Translations under genes and position numbers: made by a program
The notes under the pieces: generated by a model
Databases searched by the model: none
Told to the model about the DNA's origin: nothing
What the model saw: the letters and a program-made list of their open reading frames with translations, nothing else
Part shown: positions 58,080 to 64,000 of the stretch, in pieces
Layout of the letters: each line of letters begins with the position of its first letter
Numbering within the stretch: the stretch's first letter is position 1
Assembly: GCF_004127215.1 (NCBI RefSeq)
Contig: NZ_QEWJ01000001.1
Span: forward strand, 186,001-250,000
DNA from: Streptococcus oralis
GTDB taxonomy: Bacteria; Bacillota; Bacilli; Lactobacillales; Streptococcaceae
Length of the DNA stretch: 64,000 nt
Direction of reading: 5' to 3'

Positions 58080-59036
58080 CTATTTTATCACATTTTCTGA
58101 AAAATATAAGTGATAAAAGGCTGGTGGATAGAGCTTTTGGCGATTATTTTTTATATTTTTTTGATAGTAAGCGAAAAATTCTTTATAATAGCTACTTAAA
58201 TCTTGATTAATTTGACAAAAATCTTCTGATTCTATTGGTCTAACTTGAGGATACCAGTCGTCCAGTTGACGGTTTAATAGATTATCTCCTCGTTGATAAG
58301 CCTCCTCCTGTTTTTTCATCCAGTAAGGCGTTTGGTAGTACAACTGTTGGCGAATGTAGTGACAGATAGTGGAATCTTGAGAAACTGTAAAACGAGCTAG
58401 CTTTTGTTTTTGATAAGGAAATCGTAGAATTTCCAAGAGGTTTCCTTGACCAAAGGGAAATTCCTTGACCTGAAAATGAAGCTTACCCCGTAGGTCCTGA
58501 TGCAAAAGATATTTCAGTCTCAAAACTTGCTTTTTGAAATCTAGTTCCCATACATAGAATCCCATATTTTGACTAAAATAGAGAAATCCCCTTTGCAGTT
58601 GTGTCAGTCTCTCTTTTAACCAGAGTTTTTCTCCCAGTAGCCAGATAACTTGGTAGCCCTGACTACGGTAGCCTTGACTTCTATCGCATAAAAGCTTTTG
58701 GGACAAGGGACTACACTGGACCTCTAGCGCTAGTTTCTCATTTACGAGAACATCCGCTATCTGCTGAATCGCAGGCAGACTATATTCTACGGCAACCTGA
58801 TTGTCCTTCTTGGCCCAGTGATAGAGGGCCTCTTTGTTGGCCAAGTGTTCTGGACTTTCATTCTCAAAAATAGCCATACAATCTCTTAAAGATTCATGAG
58901 CAAAATGCGTTCGCATGCTCTGCCCTTGACGTAATCGCAGTCCGCCCCCACAGGCGGGGCAGGTATAAGCCTGCTTGGTCACCTCTTTTTCGAGGGCATT
59001 TACCAAATTTCCCTTGCTATCTCTGGCTACAAACAT
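58080..59036 (-). CDS. coiA: Competence protein CoiA
   Basis: Late competence protein required for recombination of incoming single strands during natural transformation. The 318-residue protein has the N-terminal zinc-ribbon-like CPACGGGLRLRQGQSMRTHFAH and the PD-(D/E)XK-type core, with NKEALYHWAKKDN, EYSLPAIQQIADVLVNEKLALEVQCS and YQVIWLLGEKLWLK. AAGGAGG precedes the ATG. A variant ComX (cin) box lies about 20 bp upstream, so induction in competence is expected; pepF and the O-methyltransferase may be co-induced by read-through. Confidence 0.92.
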   Translation of the reverse strand: MFVARDSKGNLVNALEKEVTKQAYTCPACGGGLRLRQGQSMRTHFAHESLRDCMAIFENESPEHLANKEALYHWAKKDNQVAVEYSLPAIQQIADVLVNEKLALEVQCSPLSQKLLCDRSQGYRSQGYQVIWLLGEKLWLKERLTQLQRGFLYFSQNMGFYVWELDFKKQVLRLKYLLHQDLRGKLHFQVKEFPFGQGNLLEILRFPYQKQKLARFTVSQDSTICHYIRQQLYYQTPYWMKKQEEAYQRGDNLLNRQLDDWYPQVRPIESEDFCQINQDLSSYYKEFFAYYQKNIKNNRQKLYPPAFYHLYFSENVIK

Positions 59037-59057
59037 GGACTACCTCCTTTTCTTTTC

Positions 59058-59065
59058 TATTCGAA
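59058..59065 (-). promoter_or_regulatory. Candidate ComX (cin) box of coiA
   Basis: TTCGAATA on the minus strand matches the TACGAATA competence box at seven of eight bases and has a T run just upstream. It sits 21 bp ahead of the coiA ATG. Confidence 0.6.
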
Positions 59066-59073
59066 AAAGAAGT

Positions 59074-59098
59074 AAAAAAGACCGGAATTCCAGTCTTT
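59074..59098 (-). terminator. Terminator of the Card1-like gene
   Basis: AAAGACTGG pairs with CCGGTCTTT (one G-U pair) around AATT, followed by TTTTTA on the minus strand. Confidence 0.8.
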
Positions 59099-59110
59099 CA
59101 TATTGCTTTT

Positions 59111-60259
59111 TTATCTTTTAAACCTCTTAGAGTATTTTTTCAGCATGAGAATGAGATTGGGAATTTGCTCGCTTCTAATGACGAGGACACCGTATTCCTG
59201 ACAACGATTGGCATAAACTGGATTGATTTTTCCCGTACAAACAATTAACTTGAGGCAACTCTCCCCAGCAAAATGATTGGCATAGACTTCTAGTTCGTTG
59301 ATGGCTTCAACTGATAAATCTGTCATCTTGCAGGAGATAAAGGTAATCGAGCGCCCCTTTCTCAGAATGACATCAATCTCATTTTGAACATTGTCTGTCT
59401 CTGGAAAGATACCATTCCAATCAATCTCAGCGCCTATCATGCATTCATCAAACAGCTGAGATTCAAGCGCCAAGAGATAAAGATACAACTCTAAAATATG
59501 CCCTTTGTTGCGACAAAAGACTTGGGCTTCTTGACTCGGAAAGCTGTAGCTTATTCGCTCCTTGTCCTCGTTTTCAATACGAAGCATCCCCGCTTCCACT
59601 AGTAAGGGGATGACGGTTTCTGGATAGTGATAATACCTGCCGTTGTTTTCCAGTATCTTTTCGGTTTCCGCATGCAGGTCATTGGTCTTAGCTAGAGAGA
59701 AAAATTGGGTCACTTGATACCAGTGGGCAGGGTTGGAAATGGCAGAGCTAGCTAGTTTTTTGATGGCTGCAATTTGCTCAACTGAGTGGATAGGGCGTTT
59801 GGATTTGAGCATTTTTCCACCACGTAAGGCTATCAACTGTTGTATGCTTAGGGTTGGAATGTCCAAGTCTTCTTTTTCCAACTGACTAGCTGTCCACTTG
59901 TATTGTTTGCCCCGCTCGACATCCATGGCAACGATGGGGAGGTGGCGATCCAAGCCATATTGATAGAGAGATAAGGCTAGTAGTGAATCTCCGCCAAAAA
60001 CATCAAGAAGGATTTTGTCATAGCCTGCTAGGCAATAATCTAACTGGTCCGCTAGTTGTTCTAAAGACAGCTGACGAAAGATCACACGCTGGATATGGGG
60101 GACTTCGTCCGTGATAAAGTGACGCAGTGAAAGTTTATCGTTATTGCTTATTTTCGTCAAAGAAAGGAAGAGAATCTCGTCACAATCACTGACAAAGGCT
60201 TGGTAGACATTCTTTTCCAATACATGCCGATCATACAATTCCACCAAAAGACTCGCCAT
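59111..60259 (-). CDS. Card1-like endonuclease-domain protein (DUF1887)
   Basis: A 382-residue protein resembling Card1/Can2-type CARF nucleases. The N-terminal 125 residues (SLLVELYDRHVLEKNVYQAF, then ILLDVFGGDSLLALSL) fit a CARF-like fold, about 155-240 a winged-helix linker, and about 245-360 a PD-(D/E)XK nuclease with GHILEL (Glu257), NEIDVILRKG (Asp296) and ITFISCK (Lys311). In type III CRISPR systems such proteins are switched on by cyclic oligoadenylate. No cas gene is in the window. I choose the ATG at 60259, with GGAGG seven bases upstream. It lies between tehB and coiA and has its own terminator. A defence role is inference. Confidence 0.7.
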   Translation of the reverse strand: MASLLVELYDRHVLEKNVYQAFVSDCDEILFLSLTKISNNDKLSLRHFITDEVPHIQRVIFRQLSLEQLADQLDYCLAGYDKILLDVFGGDSLLALSLYQYGLDRHLPIVAMDVERGKQYKWTASQLEKEDLDIPTLSIQQLIALRGGKMLKSKRPIHSVEQIAAIKKLASSAISNPAHWYQVTQFFSLAKTNDLHAETEKILENNGRYYHYPETVIPLLVEAGMLRIENEDKERISYSFPSQEAQVFCRNKGHILELYLYLLALESQLFDECMIGAEIDWNGIFPETDNVQNEIDVILRKGRSITFISCKMTDLSVEAINELEVYANHFAGESCLKLIVCTGKINPVYANRCQEYGVLVIRSEQIPNLILMLKKYSKRFKR

Positions 60260-60378
60260 TGGACCACCTCCATCATCTACACTTTCTTGCGCCGAGAGCA
60301 ATACAGCTCTACTGCTCGCATTTCCTACTTCTAGTATAGCATAAAATTAGGCTTGTCCCGATCTGACGCCACAAATAA

Positions 60379-60415
60379 AAACGAACAGAAACCTTGCAAA
60401 GTGGTTTCTATTCAT
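60379..60415 (-). terminator. Terminator of tehB
   Basis: AGAAACC pairs with GGTTTCT, flanked by GAA and TTC, and is followed by GTTTTTAT on the minus strand. Confidence 0.75.
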
Positions 60416-60430
60416 TTGTAAAGATTTGAT

Positions 60431-61291
60431 TTACTTGATTTTCTTGGCGAGCATGGTCGCAAATCGGAGTTGAATGCGATTGCCATTTTCATCGCGACGA
60501 TGCAGATGTCCTGGATTTTCATTGTACTTGACCAACTCCCACTCCTTATAGTAGTCAGCCAATTCCCCTTCTTTAAAGGTGAATGGGAAGTTAACCGAGC
60601 AAGGATAATCCTCCGTGTCCATGGCACAGACGATGAGGTTGTAGCCACCGACCGTAGTTTTCTCCTGCATATTTTGGATGATAGCTGGAATACGGTCCGC
60701 TTGTAGGAACATCAGAACAACTGTCGATACGATGAAATCATACGCCTGCCCAATACTGGCTGAATTGATATCATAAAGTCCAACAGGCATGTCTAGATCC
60801 TCTTGCTCTACGATACTTTGCAAGATTTCAAGAGATAGTTCATTTTGATCCACAGCTGTCACATCAAAACCTTGCTGGGCTAAAAAGAGGGAATTACGTC
60901 CTTGACCACAACCCAAGTCCAAGGCTCTTCCAGGTTTTACCGTCTGCATAGCCTCTAGGACCTCTGAATGGACTGGATTGGTCTGGTACTTCTTAGAAAA
61001 GTAATCCTCGGGTCTACAATAAAACTCCAAGTACCATTCTACATCATCTGTGGCTGCCTCTACTCGATGCCAGGCTTGCGGTTGCGCCATGGGATTGTCG
61101 GCCCCTGCTTGGAAAAGGTGTTCAGCTAGAACCTCACCATCCTCTGTCAACTCAATAAACTTGAGTGCTCCTTTTACAACTGTAATCTTGCCCCAAGTAC
61201 CCACTTTGGTATTGTGCTTCTGCTGGACAGCTTCGGGCATTGTTTGTTTATTCCACAAGGGCATGCGTTTATAGGCGATTAGTTTTTCCAT
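60431..61291 (-). CDS. tehB: TehB-like SAM-dependent methyltransferase with N-terminal DUF1971
   Basis: A 286-residue cytosolic protein. The first 95 residues form a cupin-like DUF1971 domain ([32 protein letters not shown]), followed by a class I methyltransferase (about 97-286) with the SAM loop [19 protein letters not shown] and [12 protein letters not shown]. This two-domain order is that of TehB proteins named for tellurite resistance; tellurite, thiols or another substrate may be the real target. Ribosome-binding site GAGGAAT ahead of the ATG; it follows smpB by 14 bp. Confidence 0.87.
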   Translation of the reverse strand: MEKLIAYKRMPLWNKQTMPEAVQQKHNTKVGTWGKITVVKGALKFIELTEDGEVLAEHLFQAGADNPMAQPQAWHRVEAATDDVEWYLEFYCRPEDYFSKKYQTNPVHSEVLEAMQTVKPGRALDLGCGQGRNSLFLAQQGFDVTAVDQNELSLEILQSIVEQEDLDMPVGLYDINSASIGQAYDFIVSTVVLMFLQADRIPAIIQNMQEKTTVGGYNLIVCAMDTEDYPCSVNFPFTFKEGELADYYKEWELVKYNENPGHLHRRDENGNRIQLRFATMLAKKIK

Positions 61292-61305
61292 TATTATTCC
61301 TCTTC

Positions 61306-61773
61306 TTATCGCTGGTTCACAGCTTTCATCACACGCGCGATGTCACGATTTTGTTCACGTCGCTTGATCGACTCCCGTTTGTCATAGTCATGTTTCCCTT
61401 TTGCAAGGCCTAAAAGGAGTTTGGCATAGCCATCTTTGAGATAGACTTTGAGGGGAACTAGGGTCATTCCTGTTCCTTTGGTTTCTTGTTCCAATTTTTG
61501 GATTTGCTTCTTATGGAGCAGGAGTTTGCGACGGCGTTCTGGCTCCTGATTCCAGATATTGCCTTCTTCGTAAGGAGCAATATGAACATTGCTCAACCAG
61601 ACTTCCCCATTTTTTACTTGGGCAAAGCCGTCCTTGAGATTGATTCTAGCCGCTCGTACACTCTTGATTTCCGTTCCTGTCAGGACTATTCCTGCCTCTA
61701 GTGTATCTACGATTGTATAGTCGTGGTGCGCTTTTTTATTTTGTGCGACGACCTTTCCCTCGCCCTTTGCCAT
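61306..61773 (-). CDS. smpB: SsrA-binding protein SmpB
   Basis: Binds tmRNA and brings it to stalled ribosomes in trans-translation. The 155-residue protein has the OB-type barrel ([40 protein letters not shown]) and the basic C-terminal tail [20 protein letters not shown] that enters the decoding centre. AAGGAG precedes the ATG. It overlaps the end of rnr by 38 bp, the rnr-smpB pairing being functional: RNase R degrades the mRNAs that SmpB-tmRNA releases. The tmRNA gene itself is not in the window. Confidence 0.96.
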   Translation of the reverse strand: MAKGEGKVVAQNKKAHHDYTIVDTLEAGIVLTGTEIKSVRAARINLKDGFAQVKNGEVWLSNVHIAPYEEGNIWNQEPERRRKLLLHKKQIQKLEQETKGTGMTLVPLKVYLKDGYAKLLLGLAKGKHDYDKRESIKRREQNRDIARVMKAVNQR

Positions 61774-64000
61774 GCTTGGCTCCTTTCTTAGCTACTTCTT
61801 TGTAAAATGGTTTCTTACCCTTTTTCTTTTTGTCTTTAGAAGACGATTTGCGCTTATCATTAAAACGACCTTGTTTCTTCTTGTCTTCCTTCTTATCCGA
61901 ACGACGACTTGAACTACGCCCTCTTTTTTTGCGATCAACTTGTTTCAAGCCTTTTTCAACGACATCAAACTCACTTGGGATATAAGAGAAGTCAATCTCA
62001 CCTGTCGTCTTATCCGCTCTTTCAACGCGAATGCGAATCTGTTGCCCCACACGGAAGGTTATTCCTGACTTCTCTCCACGAAGAGTCAAATCACGCTCGT
62101 TGAAATGATAAAATTCAGGAAGATTGGTAATGTGAATCAAACCTTCGACTGTATTTGGTAATTCGACAAAGAGACCAAACTTGACAATGCTGGATACAAC
62201 CGCATCGTACTCTTCGCCCACGTATTCTTCCATGTACTCAGCCTTTTTCATGGCTTCGACTTCACGCTCTGCCTCGATGGCACGACGCTCACGATTGGAA
62301 GACTGGGTCGCAATCTCTGGAATCACTTGCTCAAAATGCTCTGCTATTTCCTTGGAACGTCCATAGTCGCGAATCATCCGATGGACTAGTAGGTCTGGAT
62401 AACGGCGAATCGGACTGGTAAAGTGAGTGTAATAGTCCGCAGCAAGTCCATAGTGGCCGTGATTGTGCTCCGAATAACGAGCTTGTTGCATAGAACGGAG
62501 AAGCATCATAGATAATACATCCGCATATGGCTCTCCCTCAACAGCACGCATGATGTCTTGGAGGGCCTCCTGGCTAATCTCACTGGCAGTCCCATAAATG
62601 CGCAAGCCAAAGCTCGAAGCATAATCAATAAACTTCTGAACTTTTTCAGCCTTGGGCTCCTCATGAATCCGATAGATAAAAGGTAGATCCATCTTGCTGA
62701 AGTGCTCGGCAACCGTTTCGTTGGCAATCAGCATGAAGGACTCAATCATGCGCTCAGCAACGCCGCGTTGACGAAGGACAATATCCACAGGCTTGCCTTT
62801 TTTATCCACCAAAATCTTAGCTTCACTGGTATCAAAATTAAGGGCACCACGTTTCTCACGCATGTTTTCTAGCCTTTCATGAAGCTTGGCCATTAACTCG
62901 ATACTAGGAACAATTCTCTTAAACTCTTGTCTCTTTTCCTCATCGCCAGCCAGAATGTCATTGACAGCGCTATAGGTCATACGAAAACTTGTCTTGATAA
63001 CCGTTTGTGTGATAGTGTAGTTGACTACATGACCATGCTTATCAATTTCCATAATGGCAGACTGGGTCAGGCGGTCAACTTGAGGATTGAGAGAGCAGAT
63101 ACCATTTGACAAACGCTCTGGAAGCATTGGAACCACTCGGTCTGTCACATAGACAGACGTCGCGCGGTTAAGAGCTTCCTTGTCAAGGGCAGAACCCTCG
63201 GTCACATAGTAGGAAACATCCGCGATGTGAACTCCGAGTTTGATATTGCCATTTTTCAAAGCCTTGATATGCACCGCGTCGTCCAAGTCCTTGGCATCCG
63301 CACCGTCAATGGTAAATGTAAGCTCATCTCTCAAATCAAGACGCCCTTCCATATCCTTTTCTGTGGGAGCATCAGGCACACTTTCTGCTTCTTTAAGGAC
63401 AGCCTCTGGAAACTCGGATACGATATCCATAGACTCCAAAACCTCAAGAACATCAATACCTGGATCTGTCGAATGCCCTACCACGTCCAGCACACTAGCG
63501 ACAAAGAAATCGTGTTTCTTACTTGGATATTTATCGATAAAGACCTTGAGAACTTCTGTTCCATCAAGTTTGAGGGCTGGTTTCTTAACATAGATGGGTT
63601 GGCTGATTTTCTGATTCTTTGAACGAATGTAACCCGCATACTTGGGCTTTTCCTGATCTAGAACGATTTGGCCGACAACTGTTGTCAGACTATGCTCTAG
63701 GATATCGATAATTTTGGCTTCCGCCGCTGTTCCCTTGTTACGATCAGCGACTTTCTTGATGACAACCTCAACAGTATCGCCATCAATAGCATAGTTGACA
63801 TCGTTTTTCCCTACAAAAAGGTCGTCCTCCTCGCCTTCCAGACTGACAAAGCCAAAGCCATTTTTATGGGCATGAAAAATCCCCTTGAGAGTAATCTCAT
63901 GTTTCTTCTTTTGGTCCAGACATAAGCTACCATCTTCTCCAAATCGAATCTGGTGCTTTCTTTCCATCAGAGACAGGGTTTTAATCAACTCACGAAAATC
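61736..64000 (-). CDS. rnr: Ribonuclease R (5' end beyond the window)
   Basis: Processive 3'-5' exoribonuclease that degrades structured RNA. The 754 codons seen stay open to the right edge (the last codons read DFRELIKTL), so the gene continues past 64000; the missing part should be about 30 residues of the N-terminal helix-turn-helix. Visible domains: cold-shock domains ([20 protein letters not shown]), the RNB catalytic domain with [19 protein letters not shown] (metal-binding aspartates) and [16 protein letters not shown], an S1 domain (about 625-705) and a strongly Lys/Arg-rich tail. Its 3' end overlaps smpB by 38 bp. Confidence 0.95.
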   Translation of the reverse strand, partial: DFRELIKTLSLMERKHQIRFGEDGSLCLDQKKKHEITLKGIFHAHKNGFGFVSLEGEEDDLFVGKNDVNYAIDGDTVEVVIKKVADRNKGTAAEAKIIDILEHSLTTVVGQIVLDQEKPKYAGYIRSKNQKISQPIYVKKPALKLDGTEVLKVFIDKYPSKKHDFFVASVLDVVGHSTDPGIDVLEVLESMDIVSEFPEAVLKEAESVPDAPTEKDMEGRLDLRDELTFTIDGADAKDLDDAVHIKALKNGNIKLGVHIADVSYYVTEGSALDKEALNRATSVYVTDRVVPMLPERLSNGICSLNPQVDRLTQSAIMEIDKHGHVVNYTITQTVIKTSFRMTYSAVNDILAGDEEKRQEFKRIVPSIELMAKLHERLENMREKRGALNFDTSEAKILVDKKGKPVDIVLRQRGVAERMIESFMLIANETVAEHFSKMDLPFIYRIHEEPKAEKVQKFIDYASSFGLRIYGTASEISQEALQDIMRAVEGEPYADVLSMMLLRSMQQARYSEHNHGHYGLAADYYTHFTSPIRRYPDLLVHRMIRDYGRSKEIAEHFEQVIPEIATQSSNRERRAIEAEREVEAMKKAEYMEEYVGEEYDAVVSSIVKFGLFVELPNTVEGLIHITNLPEFYHFNERDLTLRGEKSGITFRVGQQIRIRVERADKTTGEIDFSYIPSEFDVVEKGLKQVDRKKRGRSSSRRSDKKEDKKKQGRFNDKRKSSSKDKKKKGKKPFYKEVAKKGAKHGKGRGKGRRTK

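Noticed and set aside
59111-60259. Card1-like gene as part of a local CRISPR or defence island
   Set aside because: Neighbours are tehB, smpB and coiA; no cas, cyclase, restriction or toxin gene is seen, so only a stand-alone gene can be claimed.

Overview
The window is chromosomal DNA of a Mitis-group Streptococcus (S. mitis / S. oralis / S. infantis type). The evidence is AT-rich, intron-free DNA, nearly all genes on the minus strand in tight operons, many TGGTATAAT extended -10 promoters, and proteins that I recognise as close relatives of pneumococcal ones (SpxR, CpoA, CpsY, CoiA, PpmA/PrsA, TrmFO). The gene blocks are pneumococcal in content but joined in a different order, so this is not S. 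pneumoniae itself. I see no tRNA, rRNA, CRISPR array, prophage or intact insertion sequence.

Layout. 1-14.3 kb: map, spxR, a GNAT acetyltransferase and murA; the glycolytic pair pfkA-pyk; dnaE; then the only plus-strand genes, pepX and argR, and phoH. 14.4-27.4 kb: yozE, a GrpB-like gene, cvfB, frr, pyrH, trmFO, rsmI, yabA, holB, tmk, proC-proA-proB, an RluD-type pseudouridine synthase, lspA and cpsY. 27.4-29.5 kb: a probable IS3-type remnant, then metK behind an SMK-box (SAM-III) riboswitch that carries a duplication and a small MITE-like insertion. 29.5-36.5 kb: two LPXTG surface proteins (a small VWA protein and a 1250-residue SHIRT-repeat protein with a Rib domain) on either side of a DEAD-box helicase. 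36.7-44.4 kb: obg with two small genes missed by length filters, PspC, the two glycolipid synthases (including cpoA), a DUF59 protein, rpoD and dnaG. 44.6-52.8 kb: a tryptophan-type ABC transporter behind a T-box leader, ppc, ftsW and prsA. 53-55.5 kb: an accessory insert between prsA and the O-methyltransferase. 55.5-64 kb: O-methyltransferase, pepF, coiA, a Card1-like (DUF1887) nuclease gene, tehB, smpB and rnr, which runs off the right edge.

The most interesting part is the accessory insert at 52.9-55.53 kb. A wall-anchored protein with 21 tandem 14-residue repeats lies downstream of a serine recombinase gene. Between them are two 32-bp imperfect palindromes that share the core AACGNNCGTT, with the central dinucleotide in opposite orientation (AC versus GT). 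They flank a strong one-directional terminator hairpin. This is the layout expected of an invertible terminator that could connect or disconnect the surface gene from recombinase transcription. The recombinase ribosome-binding site lies in a perfect 9-bp hairpin whose 5' arm overlaps a candidate -10 box, so only read-through RNA would hide the RBS. These are inferences from sequence layout.

Other notable points are the interrupted SMK riboswitch, a CARF-nuclease-like protein with no CRISPR genes nearby, the A-B-A-B-C SHIRT repeat array, and a possible leaderless cpoA transcript.
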